From: Roseiarcus sp963780825
GTDB taxonomy: Bacteria > Pseudomonadota > Alphaproteobacteria > Rhizobiales > Beijerinckiaceae
DNA: 64,000 nt
Assembly (NCBI GenBank): GCA_963780825.1
Contig: CAWADL010000026.1
Location: 62,001 to 126,000 of the forward strand
Direction: 5' to 3'
In this document: one piece after another, positions 26,376-35,877 of the stretch
How the letters are laid out: every line of letters begins with the position of its first letter
How positions within the stretch are numbered: the first letter of the stretch is position 1
The notes under the pieces: generated by a model
Database searches by the model: none
Seen by the model: only the letters and a program-made list of their open reading frames with translations
What the model was told of the DNA's origin: nothing
Translations under genes and position numbers: made by a program

Positions 26376-27554
26376 CTAGCTCGCCTGCGGCTTCTTGCCG
26401 TCCCACAGCGCGAACTGGCCGTCCTTGACGACGAGATAGACCGCGCGCGCGCCCGCGACGCGGCGCGTCTGCGGATCGAACGTCGCCTTGCCGAAGATCA
26501 CGCTCGGCACGTCCTTGATCTGAGCGAGCCCGTCGTGGATCGCCTTGCGGTCGGTGCCGTATTTGTTCGATGACTTGCGGCGAGCAGGATGATCGTGTCG
26601 TAGGCGACGGCGTTGAAGTCGTCCGGCTCCTCGTTGTACTTGCGCGCGGAATTTCGTCGACGAAGGTCTGCACCTCCGGCCGCGTGTCGCCGGGGAAGAA
26701 ATTCGATCTCGGTGAAGACGCCGTTGGCGGCGTCGCCCGCCAAGCTCGATGAACTTCGGCGAATAGATCGAGCCGATGGCGACGATCGGCGTCGTCAGCC
26801 CGACGGTGCGGATCTGCCGGGCGATCAGCGCGCCGTCGGCGATAGTAGGAGATCAGGACGATCCCGTCGGGCTTGGCGTCGCGCACGCGCACCAGGGTCG
26901 AGCGGAAATCCTTCTCGTCGGGCTGGTAGCCCTCGGAGGCGACGACCTCGAGCGCCGTAGCGCCTTCGCGGCCTCGCGAGAAGATCTTCTGGCTGGTGCG
27001 GCCCCAATCGGTGTTGAGATAGAGCACCGCGAGCTTCTTGAAGCCGAGGTCGGCGGCATATTTGGCGAGCCGCGGCTGCTCGTCCGCCTGGCTGACCGAG
27101 TTGCTCCAGATGAAGTCGCCGCCCTTGGTGAAATTCGGATGCGAGTTGGTGAAGCCGAACTGCACGAGGCCGGCGCGCTGGTAGATCGGCGAGGCCGCCA
27201 TCGAGGCGGTGCTGGAGAAATCGCCGACCTCGACGACGATCTTCGGATCGCTGACGAATTTCTGCGCGATCGCCACCGTCTGGCGCGGGTCGGCCTGGCT
27301 GTCCTCGAACTGACATATTGCAGCGGGCGCCCCTTGACGCCGCCCGCGCCGTTGACCTCGTCGAGCGCGAGATCGAAACCCTTTTTCCACTGCGCGCCGT
27401 ATTGCGCGTTCTGGCCGGTCAGCGGCCCGCTGACGCCGATCGTGATCGGTTCGCCCTTCGGGCTGTCGGCGGAAGCCGATGCGCTGAACGCGACGACGAG
27501 CGCCAGCGCGGCGTAAAGCATGGCGCGACGGGGGAGGGAGATTTGCGTGCGCAT
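26376..27554 (-). CDS. Liv-type periplasmic substrate-binding protein, frameshifted
   Basis: Signal peptide MRTQISLPRRAMLYAALALVVAFSASASA, then the Peripla_BP_6 fold: EPITIGVSGPLTGQNAQYGAQWKKGFDLALDEVNGAGGVKGR, a VVEVGDFSSTASMAASPIYQRAGLVQFGFTNSHPNFTKGGDFIW central block, DLGFKKLAVLYLNTDWGRTSQKIF, and the C-terminal KATFDPQTRRV part. It would give the importer its specificity. About 385 residues over several frames; one site (near 27310) looks like a deletion rather than an insertion. The start has GGAGGCGCAGC just upstream. A palindromic operator lies at 27581-27601. Confidence 0.85.
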
Positions 27555-27580
27555 GCTGCGCCTCCGGGACGGGTAAGGTC

Positions 27581-27601
27581 ATTCTACAAAATTAGTAGAA
27601 T
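27581..27601 (-). promoter_or_regulatory. Palindromic operator upstream of the Liv-type operon
   Basis: ATTCTAC-AAAATTA-GTAGAAT: perfect 7-base arms around an AT-rich centre, 27 to 47 bases before the binding-protein start. The half TCTACAAAATTA is also found, with one extra A, in the cysK/ssuA divergent region (32655-32667 on the opposite strand), so one regulator may control both. Confidence 0.55.
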
Positions 27602-27627
27602 TTTGCGGCGGGGTCAATGGAGCAACG

Positions 27628-27722
27628 CTGGGACCGCGCAATTCCCGCGCGCTCTTTGCGGCTGGGCGGATAAGCTCCCGTATTGTTACCGCTAAGAGCG
27701 CGCGGGACGCGCGCGGTCCCAG
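27628..27722. repeat. Family B paired palindrome
   Basis: CTGGGACCGCGCAATTCCCG and inverted GGGACGCGCGCGGTCCCAG, with GCTCTTTGCGG and CCGCTAAGAGC words next to the arms. It lies between two divergent promoters. Confidence 0.75.
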
Positions 27723-27743
27723 GGGCGCCGCCAAACCCCGCCG

Positions 27744-27773
27744 TTGACAATCATTTGAGTTTTTCAATAGAAT
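27744..27773 (+). promoter_or_regulatory. Sigma-70-type promoter of the sulfate-exporter-type gene
   Basis: TTGACA at 27744-27749 and TAGAAT at 27768-27773 with an 18-base spacer, 32 bases before the TTG start at 27805. Confidence 0.6.
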
Positions 27774-27804
27774 GTGTGGAAAATATGAGCCAAGGAGAGT
27801 CGCG

Positions 27805-29279
27805 TTGAGCCGCAGCGAAGTCGCTGAGCTTCCGGTGGAGGCCGGCGGAGTTTTGAGCGAGGACGTCCTCGCCGTCGTCATCGGTCTGGTTGTATTCGCG
27901 CTGGCGCTCGCCGCCTACGCCGGAAACGATTGGCTCGGCTGGGTGGTGTCGACTTCGGTGTGGACCGACCCGGCGAAGGCGCTGGCGCCGGTCGCTAAGG
28001 CCTACGTGGCGCTCGGCGGCGCGGGCGCGCTGGCGGCGACCTATATTCGCATTGCTGGTCGTCGTTGACCGCGGGCGCGTTGGCGCTCGGGCGAGACGCC
28101 GCGCGATTCGCGGCAACCTTCACCGCGACTTTCGTGCTCGCCTACGCGAGCTGGTTTGTGGGCGCGTGGGCGCATTTCGCCGCGGTGACGCCGGCCGAGC
28201 AAGCGAAGTTCGGCATCGATTGGTCGCTGAAACTCACCAACGAAGGCGGCTACATCGTTGCGCTGATCGTCGGCCTGATCATCGCCAACTTCTTTCCGAA
28301 ATTCGCGGATTGGTTGAAGGAGGCGATCCGCCCCGAGCTCTACATCAAGATCGCCATCGTCATTCTCGGCGCCTTCGTCGCGGTGACGGCCGCGAGCAAG
28401 CTGACGCTCGCCTCTTCGCTGTTGTTGCGCGGGGTGGCGGCGATCGTCGAGGCCTATCTGATCTACTGGGCGGTGGTTTATTACGTCGCGCGCAAATGGT
28501 TCGGCTTCAGCCGCGAATGGGCGGCGCCGCTCGCTTCGGGCATCTCGATCTGCGGCGTCGCGGCGGCGATCGCCACCGGCGGCGCGATCCGCGCCCGCCC
28601 GCAGGTCCCCGTGCTGGTTTCCTCGCTTGTCGTCGTGTTCGCCGTGGTCGAGGTGCTGGTGCTGCCGTGGATCGCGCAAACCTATCTTTCGCACGAGCCG
28701 CTGGTTGCGGCCGCCTGGGTCGGCCTCGCGGTCAAGACCGACGGCGCGGCGGTCGCCGCGGGCGGCATAACGGAATCTCTGATTCTGGCGAAGAACGCCG
28801 CCGAGGGCGTCAACTATCAGCCGGGCTGGATCATCGGCGTGACCGCGACGATCAAGGTGTTCATCGATCTGTTCATCGGCGTTTGGGCTTTCGTACTCGC
28901 CTATATCTGGACCAACTACATCAACCCGAAGCCCGGCGACCGCGCGCGCGCCAGCGAGATCTGGGCGCGCTTCCCCAAGTTCATCCTCGGCTTCGTCGCC
29001 ACTTTCGCGATCGCGCTCGTCCTCGCGCTGACGGCGGCGCCCGCGGGCGTGGCCAAGCTGACGTCAGCGATCGGCGAGGCGAACGCGTTCCGGGTCATCT
29101 TCTTCATTCTGACGTTCTTTTCGATCGGCGTGATGTCGAATTTTCGCGTGCTGTGGCGCGAGGGGTTGGCGAAGCTGGCGGCGGTCTACGTGGTGTCGCT
29201 GTTCGGCTTCGTGATCTGGGTTGGATTGCTCATTTCCTGGTTGTTCTTCGCCGGCGTCAAGCCGCCGTTGGCGTCTTGA
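27805..29279 (+). CDS. YeiH-type putative sulfate exporter family transporter
   Basis: A long (about 490 residues) member of the family PF03601 group called putative sulfate exporters. Signatures: SWSLKLTNEGG-like KLTNEGGYIVALIVGLIIANFFP, RPELYIKIAIVILGAFVAVTAA, GISICGVAAAIATGGAIRARP, AAWVGLAVKTDGAAVAAGGITESLI. About eleven membrane segments. TTG 27805 follows AAGGAG. Two +1 shifts near 28045 and 28063 (ATT plus C, GTC plus G) separate the first 87 residues from the rest. A 49-residue membrane peptide gene follows 10 bases later. Transport of sulfate or sulfite is a family label, not demonstrated here, but fits the surrounding sulfur genes. Confidence 0.8.
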
Positions 29280-29289
29280 GGAGGGGAAA

Positions 29290-29439
29290 ATGTCGGACGA
29301 CAAGCTCCATGAGGAACTGAAGGCGCCGGTCGAGCCGCTGCTGCCGATCGAGAAGAAGTTGATTGGTTGGAGCTTAGGGCTCGGCGTTGGGCTGTTGATA
29401 ATTCTCGGGATTATAAATCACTTTTTGCCGACGTCGTGA
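29290..29439 (+). CDS. Small single-pass membrane protein, operon partner of the YeiH-type transporter
   Basis: 49 residues: a soluble acidic start (MSDDKLHEELKAPVEPLLPIEKK) and one membrane helix (LIGWSLGLGVGLLIILGIINHFL). A very strong GAGGAGGGGAAA ribosome site sits between it and the transporter stop. No family recognised; a transporter accessory peptide is likely by position. Confidence 0.65.
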   Translation: MSDDKLHEELKAPVEPLLPIEKKLIGWSLGLGVGLLIILGIINHFLPTS

Positions 29440-29501
29440 GGCCCCTGGGAGCGCTCATAGGCGCTAAATGCAGGTGGATAGGACGAAGCAATCGGGCGTT
29501 T

Positions 29502-29725
29502 TGATTGATGAACCGCCGGCGCCGCGAACTCCCTCCCCCCTTGTGGGGGAGGGCGGGGGAGGGGGGTAGCCGCAAGCGCCGCGCTTTCCGGGGAGTTTTC
29601 ATCCAAGCCGAACCGCCCCCCTCCCTAACCTCCCCCACAAGGGGGGAGGGGACTGCTGGCGGTCAATCACACCAAAAGCCCTCCCTAAGTTAGCGCATAC
29701 GGGCGGGACGCCCGCGGTCCCAGAG
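29502..29725. repeat. Family E element followed by a family B half-unit
   Basis: 29502-29675 matches the family E element at 13335 including its flanks (TGATTGATGAACCGCC, TCACACCAA). It is followed by AAGTTAGCGCATAC and then a family B half-unit (GGGCGGGACGCCCGCGGTCC). The same TTAGCGCATA word precedes the family C piece at 10081, showing that the families are joined in mosaics. Confidence 0.7.
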
Positions 29726-29733
29726 AGCGCCGA

Positions 29734-30327
29734 TCACTCCCGAAACGGAATCACGCGGCCCTCAGGCGCGCCGGGCGAGACGCCAATAGCGCGGGAGACC
29801 TCGTCGGCGCTCCAACCAATTCGGTCGAACGCTCCACGCCAGTAGATCAGCGCGCCCTCGGCGGGCTTCGGCGCCGCCAACCGCACGCGGCCAATCAGGA
29901 TCGCGTGCGAATGCCGCTCGATGATGTCCTCCACCTCGCATTCGAAAGCGGCGATGGCGTCGGCGAGCAACCAGACGCCGTCCGGCGTCGACACCCAGTG
30001 TCCCTCGGCGAACCGCTCCGCGCCCTTCAACCCACCGCGGCCAGCAAAACGATCGGCGATCTCGGCGTGATCGGCGGCGAGCACGTTGACGCCAATCAAG
30101 TCGCCCGGGCCTAGCCGCGCATAGAGCGACGCGGAACGGTTGACGCAGACGATCAGCGTCGGCGGCTCCGCCGACAGCGAGGAGACGGACGTCGCGGTCA
30201 GTCCGGTGCGATATTCGCCATCGCCGTGCGTGACGACGGAGACGCCGCTCGCGAGCTGCCGCATCGCTTGGCGGAAGGCGTCAGCCGCGCTCGGCGCGGC
30301 GCAGAAGTTTCTCACGGTGGCGTTCAT
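29734..30327 (-). CDS. Flavin reductase-like FMN-binding protein
   Basis: About 197 residues of the NAD(P)H:flavin oxidoreductase domain (HpaC/RutF/NtaB type): FRQAMRQLASGVSVVTHGDGEYRTGLTATSVSSLSAEPPTLIVCVNRSASLYARL, GVNVLAADHAEIADRFAGRGG, AFECEVEDIIERHSHAILIGRV and GALIYWRGAFDRIG. It would supply FMNH2 to the two luciferase-like oxygenases in this window (19542 and 33706). Start chosen at 30327 (MNATV) with AGAGG 11 bases upstream; 30339 is possible. The frame is intact. Confidence 0.85.
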   Translation of the reverse strand: MNATVRNFCAAPSAADAFRQAMRQLASGVSVVTHGDGEYRTGLTATSVSSLSAEPPTLIVCVNRSASLYARLGPGDLIGVNVLAADHAEIADRFAGRGGLKGAERFAEGHWVSTPDGVWLLADAIAAFECEVEDIIERHSHAILIGRVRLAAPKPAEGALIYWRGAFDRIGWSADEVSRAIGVSPGAPEGRVIPFRE

Positions 30328-30536
30328 CCGGTTCAGCATCCTCTGCGGCGTGCGATGAGGCTCAGAGGTCTCGCGGTTGGAAGACCGTGTCGTCGTGTGG
30401 ATGGGCCAAGCCTTCATTTGGCGGCGTCGCGAGGGCGCGATTGAGGGCTTTCGCGAACGCGACAAGTCTCACACCAAGCCATCCGATGAAATCAGCGATC
30501 GCACCCATATGCGCCTCCTGAGACAAGCGTTATTCC

Positions 30537-30681
30537 GTCATTGCGAGCGAAGCGAAGCAACCCAGCCTGTCGGCGATGCCTCGGTTCGTCCTCGCCACGC
30601 ACTGGCGCGGCCGGAGTGGCTGCGCGCGATGCCGCGGCGTCTCGCCCCAGCGTTGGATGGCTTGCATTCGCTCGCCACGAT
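30537..30681. repeat. Family F inverted repeat
   Basis: GTCATTGCGAGCGAAGCGAAG at the left and GGATGGCTTGCATTCGCTCGCC at the right, with a diverged centre. It lies in the 390-base stretch 30328-30717, which holds no gene I can support. Confidence 0.6.
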
Positions 30682-30717
30682 GCAGGGGTGGATGTTTTGT
30701 TTGTTCCCGAGCGCTTC

Positions 30718-31656
30718 TCATATGCCGGCGCCGTCGTCGAACGAGTTCCTGCCGCGGCTTGGCCTGAGCCACGCGGCTGTTGCCGGGAACGTCCTCGGTG
30801 AGCCAGACGCCGCCGCCGATCGAGGCGCCGTGTCCGATGGTCACGCGGCCGAGGATCGTTGCGCCGGCGTAGATGACGACGTCGTCCTCGACGATCGGAT
30901 GGCGCGGATAGTTCTTGCGCAAGGCGCCGGACGCGTCGGTCTCGAACCGCTTCGCGCCGAGCGTCACGCCCTGATAGAGCCGCACGTTGCGACCGATGAT
31001 TGCCGTCTCGCCGATGACGACGCCGGTGCCGTGATCGATGAAGAACCGCTCGCCGATCTCCGCGCCGGGATGAATGTCGATGCCGGTGCGTCCGTGCGCG
31101 TCCTCGGAGGCGATGCGCGCGAGCATCGGCGCGCCGAGCTTATAAAGTTGATGCGCGAGCCGATGCCGCAGCATCGCGGCAAAGCCCGGAAACGAGAAGA
31201 TCACCTCGTCAATGCTGGCCGCCGAGGGATCGCCCTCGTAGCCGGCGCGCGCGTCGCTGTCGGCGAGCGCGCGGATCGTCGGCAGCGCGGCGGAAAAGCG
31301 CGCGGCGATCTCGAACGCGCGGCGCGGGTCGGCGTCCCCGGCGCCGACGCCCTCGGCGGCCAGCGCCAGTTCGAGCTTGATCTGGCCCTGCAAGCGCTCT
31401 CAGCGCGGTGCGCAGCGTTTTGCCGACGAACGCGTCGACCTCGTCGGCGGACAGGCCCTGCGGCCCGAAGTGGCGCGGATAGAGCGCGGAAACCAGATCG
31501 TCGATCGCGCGCGATCAGTGTCTTGCGCGACGGCAGTTTTGGCGTCGGGCCGCGATAGCGGCGGCGCTGCGAGAGATTGCGCAGGTCGCGCAAGCCTTCG
31601 ACGAGGCCGTCGACGTCGAACGGCTCCTCCACGCGGACTTCGGCGAGCGCGCTCAC
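30718..31656 (-). CDS. cysE: Serine O-acetyltransferase, frameshifted
   Basis: Makes O-acetylserine for CysK. The left-handed beta-helix core is intact: GTGVVIGETAIIGRNVRLYQGVTLGAKRFE, PRHPIVEDDVVIYAGATILGRVTIGHGASIGGGVWLT, and DIHPGAEIGERFFIDHG with the catalytic His. The N-terminal helices and the last residues lie in other frames: one extra G near 30752 hides the normal end FDDGAGI-stop, and two shifts lie near 31395 and 31510. Corrected length is about 310 residues, the long N-extended SAT type. GTG start overlaps the cysK stop (GTGA), giving a coupled cysK-cysE pair. Confidence 0.88.
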
Positions 31657-32634
31657 GCCGCCAGCCCCTTGGCGTCGAACACGCCCTTCGAACAGCACCG
31701 AGCTCAGATAGCGCTCGCCCGAATCGGGCAGGATGACGACGATCGTCTTGCCCGCGTTCTCCGGCTGCTTGGCGAGCCGCACCGCGACCGCCGCCGCCGC
31801 GCCGCAGGAGATGCCGGAGAGAATGCCTTCTTCGAGCGTCAGGCGCCGAGCGAACAGCACCGCCTCTTCGTTGCTGACCTGCTCGACGGCGTCGATCAAC
31901 GAAAGATCGAGCACATCGGGCACGAAGCCCGCGCCGATGCCCTGGATCTTGTGCGGTCCGGGCTTCAGCGGCTCGCCCGCGCGCTTCTGGGTGAGCACCG
32001 GGCTCGCGGTCGGCTCGACGGCGACGGATTGGATCGGCTTGCCCTTGGTTTGTTTGATGTAGCGCGAGACGCCGGTGATCGTGCCGCCGGTGCCGACGCC
32101 GGCGACGAAAATATCGATCGCGCCCTCGGTGTCGTCCCAGATCTCCGGCCCGGTGGTCTTCTCGTGGATGGCGGGGTTGGCGGGGTTCTTGAACTGCTGC
32201 AGCAGCACGTAGCGGTTGGGATCGGAGGCGGCGATCTCCTCGGCTTTGGCGATCGCGCCGCTCATGCCCTTGCGCGCCCTCGGTCAGCACCAGCTTGGCG
32301 CCGTAGGCGATCAGCAGCTTGCGCCGCTCCAGGCTCATCGTCTCCGGCATGGTCAGCGTGAGCGGGATGCCGCGCGCGGCGGCGACGAAGGCCAGCGCGA
32401 TGCCGGTGTTGCCGCTGGTCGGCTCGACGATCTCCTTGCCCGGCCCGAGCAGGCCCTTGGCTCTCGGCGTCCCAGATCATCGCCGCGCCGATGCGGCATT
32501 TGACGGAATAGGCGGGGTTGCGGCCTTCGATCTTGGCCAGCACGGTCGCCGCCGGCGCCGTCGGTGATGCGGTTGAGCCGCACCAGCGGCGTGCGGCCGA
32601 TCGACAGCGAATTGTCGGCGAACCAGCGGGACAT
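31653..32634 (-). CDS. cysK: Cysteine synthase A, frameshifted
   Basis: PLP enzyme joining O-acetylserine and sulfide to cysteine. Landmarks: SLSIGRTPLVRLNRIT, NPAYSVKCRIGAAMIWDAE (PLP lysine), the phosphate/substrate loop (SGNTGIALAF, in a second frame), and GVGTGGTITGVSRYIKQTKGKP. About 325 residues. Four or five +1 shifts, e.g. GCG plus C before AAG and GAA plus G before GGC. Start at 32634 with GGAG upstream. It is divergent from ssuA, sharing the promoter region with a TCTACAAAAATTA motif. Confidence 0.9.
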
Positions 32635-32654
32635 GCAACGCTCCATTCAGTCGA

Positions 32655-32667
32655 TAATTTTTGTAGA
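32655..32667. promoter_or_regulatory. Motif shared by the cysK/ssuA and Liv-operon promoters
   Basis: TAATTTTTGTAGA here matches the half-site of the palindrome at 27581-27601 (TCTACAAAATTA on the other strand) apart from one extra A. It lies in the 100-base divergent region between cysK and ssuA. A common sulfur-responsive regulator is an inference. Confidence 0.45.
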
Positions 32668-32734
32668 CATAGTGGACAAACTGCGCCATGACAAGCGCGC
32701 AAGCCGCGCCTGCGGCGCTCTTCGAGGGTCATCC

Positions 32735-33689
32735 ATGGATCGCAGACAGATTTCTCTTCGGCGCCGCGCGCTTTGCGTCCGCGCGCGTCGGCGCCGCTCG
32801 CGCCGCGCCGGTCACGGAGCTGCGCATCGGCTATCAGAAGACCGCCGTGCTGCTGGTCGTGAAGGCGCAGAAGCTGCTGGAGCAGCGGTTCGAGCCGCAA
32901 GGGCGTCGACGGTCAAATGGGTCGAGTTCGCGTTCGGGCCGCCGCTGCTCGAGGCGGTCAACGCCGGCGCGGTCGACTACGGCTACACCGGCGACGCGCC
33001 GCCGATCTTCGCGCAGGCCGCGCGCGCCAAGATCGCCTATGTCGCGGTGATTCCCGGCGCGCGGCTACGGCCAGGCGATCGTCGTGCCCGCGGACTCGCC
33101 GGTCAAGACGCTCGCCGATCTCAAGGGCAAGAAGATCGGCGTCGCCAAGGGCTCGAGCGCGCACAATCTGCTGGTGTCGGCGCTGGAGAGCGAGAAGATC
33201 GCCTGGAGCGACATCACCCCGGTCTATCTCGCGCCCGCCGACGCGGCCTCCGCCTTCGGGCGCGGCGCGATCGACGCCTGGTCGATCTGGGATCCGTTCT
33301 ACGCCATCGCCGAACTGAAGCAGAAGGCGCGGCCGCTGCCGATCGATCCGAAGGCGACGATCCAGAACTAGTTCTTCCTCGCCAACAGCGATTTCCTCGC
33401 GCAAACACGCCGACGTCGTCGGCGCGATCAACGAGGAGGTCGCCAAGGCGACGGAATGGGCGGGCGCGCATCGCGACGAGGTCGCGGCGCTGTTCGCCGA
33501 GGCGAGCGGCGTCGACATCGCGGCGCAGAAGCGCGCGGTCGACGCGCGCCGAATTCAGCTTCGGCCCGATGACCGACAAGGTGATCGCCGCAGCAGCAGG
33601 CGGTCGCCGACCGCTTCCAGCGGCTCGGCCTGATCCCCGCGCCGATCGCCGTGCGCGACATCGTCTGGATCTGGAAGCCCAACGCGTGA
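32735..33689 (+). CDS. ssuA: Aliphatic sulfonate ABC transporter substrate-binding protein, frameshifted
   Basis: Periplasmic sulfonate-binding protein. Signal-like start (DRRQISLRRRALC), then TELRIGYQKTAVLLVVKAQKLLEQRF, VKWVEFAFGPPLLEAVNAGAVDYGYTGDAPPIFAQAA, LADLKGKKIGVAKGSSAHNLLVSALE and a GAIDAWSIWDPFYAIAE stretch, all typical of SsuA. About 315 residues. At least six single-base insertions and one in-frame TAG (33369-33371, where Tyr is expected) interrupt it. The ATG at 32735 is chosen for the signal peptide; another at 32688 is in a different frame. Confidence 0.88.
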
Positions 33690-33705
33690 AGCGAGGAGCG
33701 ACCGC

Positions 33706-34870
33706 ATGAGCGTCATCAGACAAACCCCTGGATATGTTCTGGTTCATCCCCGTCAGCGGCGACGGCGCCTATCTCGGCACCGACAAGGGCAATCGCTCCG
33801 GCCGATTTCTCCTATCTGAAGCAGATCGCGCAGGCCGCCGACCGGCTGGGCTTCGGCGGCGCGCTGATCCCCGTCGGCTCGCATTGCGAGGACCCCTTGA
33901 TCGTCGCCGCGGCGCTGGCGCCGCTCACCGAGCGCCTGCGCTTTCTCGCCGCGCTGCGCCCGGGCCTCGCGACGCCGACGCATTTCGCGCGCCAGGCCGC
34001 GGCGATCGACCGCATCAGCAACGGCCGCTTCCTCGTCAATCTCGTCGCCGGCGGCGACGCCAAGGAGCTCGCGGGCGAAGGCATCTTCTCTCGACACGAC
34101 GAGCGCTACGCGCAGGCCGCCGAATTCCTCGACCGTGTTCCGCAAGCTGCTCGCCGGCGAGACGGTCAACTATTCCGGCAAATACGTGAGGGTCGAGGGC
34201 GCGCGGCAGTTGTTTCCGCCGGTGCAGCAGCCAGCTGCCGATCTGGTTCGGCGGCTCGTCCGAGCCCGCGCATCGAGGTCGCCGCCGCGCAGTCCGACGT
34301 CTATCTGACCTGGGGCGAGCCGCTCGAACAGGTGGCCGAGAAGATCGAGGATGTGCGCGCGCCGCGCCGCTGCGAAAGGGCGCGAGGTCAAGTTCGGCCT
34401 GCGCATCCATCTGATCGTGCGCGAGACCGAGGCCGAGGCCTGGGCCGTCGCCGACAAGCTGATCGCGCAATCTCTCTGACGAAGCCATCGCCGCCGCGCA
34501 GCAGAAGTTCGCGCAAGGAATCCGATTCGGTCGGGCAGAAGCGCATGAGCGCGCTGCACGGCGGCGGCGGCGCGACAAGCTGACGATCGCGCCCAACCTG
34601 TGGGCCGGCATCGGCCTCGTGCGGCGCGGCGCGGGCACGGCGCTGGTCGGCGATCCGGCGACCGTCGCCGAGCGCTTGCAGGGAATATCAGGCGCTCGGC
34701 GATCGAGACGGTGATCGCCTCCGGCTATCCGCATCTGGAGGAAGCCTACAAGGTCGCCGAACTGCTGTTCCCGGAGCTCGGCATCGGCCAGGCGCCGCGC
34801 ATGCAGCCACGGCACGGCGCCGGGCGAGTTCGGCGTCGGCGCGTTCAAGCCGCGCGTCGCGGCGGAATGA
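33706..34870 (+). CDS. ssuD: FMNH2-dependent alkanesulfonate monooxygenase, frameshifted
   Basis: Cleaves C-S bonds of alkanesulfonates to sulfite and aldehyde using FMNH2. SsuD landmarks across frames: LDMFWFIPVSGDGAYLGTD, LGFGGALIPVGSHCEDPLIVAAALAPLTERLRFLAALRPGLATPTHFARQAAAIDRISNGRFLVNLVAGGD, an ETVIASGYPHLEEAYKVAELLFPEL near the C-terminus. About 385 residues as in E. coli SsuD. Roughly ten shifts. Starts 17 bases after ssuA with GAGGAG upstream. The flavin reductase at 29734 is its likely partner, since no ssuE is present. Confidence 0.9.
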
Positions 34871-34905
34871 TCGTCTGCATGTGATTGGAACCAGGCGAAT
34901 CGCCG

Positions 34906-35017
34906 CACTCCTCCGCCATTGTGGGGAGGCAGGGCAGTGAGGGCAGCCCAAGCGACGCCATCCTCAGACAGCCCCGAGCCGAACCGACGCCGCTCCCTGA
35001 CCTCCCACAGGGGAGGG
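34906..35017. repeat. Short family E relative inside the ssu operon
   Basis: CTCCTCCGCCATTGTGGGGAGG and CCTGACCTCCCACAGGGGAG in inverted order, filling the gap between ssuD and ssuC. Confidence 0.6.
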
Positions 35018-35048
35018 AACGGCTGCGTTACGATCTACGGAGCATCCC

Positions 35049-35873
35049 ATGAGCGAAACCCTAGATCGCGCGCGCACGCGCTCGACGCCGGCCTTCGCGC
35101 GCTCGCCGTGCGCGCATCGCGCACTCGCGGCTGGCTCATTCCCTTCGGCTCTGGTCGTGCTCTGGCAGGCCGCGTCCTCGGCGGGCTTGCTCTCCGACAG
35201 CGTCCTGCCCTCGCCCCTCGCCGTGCTCGCCGCCGGCTGGCGGCTGACGCTGACCGGCGAACTGCCGCGCAACGTCGAGGTGAGCTTCCTGCGCGCGATG
35301 GCCGGGCTCGTCGTCGGCGGCGGCATCGGCTTCGCGCTTCGGGCTCGCCAACGGGCTTGTCGACGCTCAGCGAACGGCTGACCGACTCGACGCTGCAGAT
35401 GATCCGCAACATCCCGCATCTGGCGCTGATCCCGCTGGTCATCCTCTGGTTCGGCATCGAGGAGGAGGCCAAACTGTTCCTCGTCGCGCTCGGCGTGTTC
35501 TTCCCGATCTACGCCAACACGCTGCACGGCGTGCGCTCGGTCGATCCGCAACTGATCGAGATGGCGAAGAGCTACGGCATGCACGCGCGTCGATCTGTTC
35601 TTCCGCGTCATCCTGCCGGGCGCGCTGCCTTCGATCTTCGTCGGCCTGCGCTATGCGCTGGGCGTCATGTGGCTGACGCTGATCGTCGCCGAAACGATCG
35701 CCGCGCAATCCGGCGTCGGCTACATGGCGATGCAGGCGCGCGAGTTCATGCTGATCGACGTCGTCGTGCTGTCGATCCTGATCTACGCGCTGCTCGGCAA
35801 GCTCGCCGACGTGGTCGCGCGCGCGCTGGAGCGCGCCTGCCTGTCCTGGAACCCCGCCTACAGGAACGTGTGA
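35049..35873 (+). CDS. ssuC: Aliphatic sulfonate ABC transporter permease, frameshifted
   Basis: Binding-protein-dependent permease with ALVVLWQAASSAGLLSDSVLPSPLAVLAAGWRL, RNVEVSFLRAMAGLVVGGGIGFALG, DSTLQMIRNIPHLALIPLVILWFGIEEEAKLFLVALGVFFPIYANTLHGVRSVDPQLIEMAKSYG (the EAA loop) and a C-terminal WLTLIVAETIAAQSGVGYMAMQAREFM. About 270 residues in three frames (shifts near 35150, 35340 and 35590). Start at 35049 after the repeat. Confidence 0.88.
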
Positions 35874-35877
35874 GCCG

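Noticed and set aside
30530..30717. C-terminal extension of CysE into the family F repeat
   Set aside because: Removing one extra G near 30752 restores the normal short end and a stop at 30718; the longer tail is repeat sequence.
33369..33371. In-frame TAG in ssuA as pyrrolysine or readthrough codon
   Set aside because: A Tyr (TAC) is expected there and the gene has many other errors; no pyrrolysine genes or special context are present.
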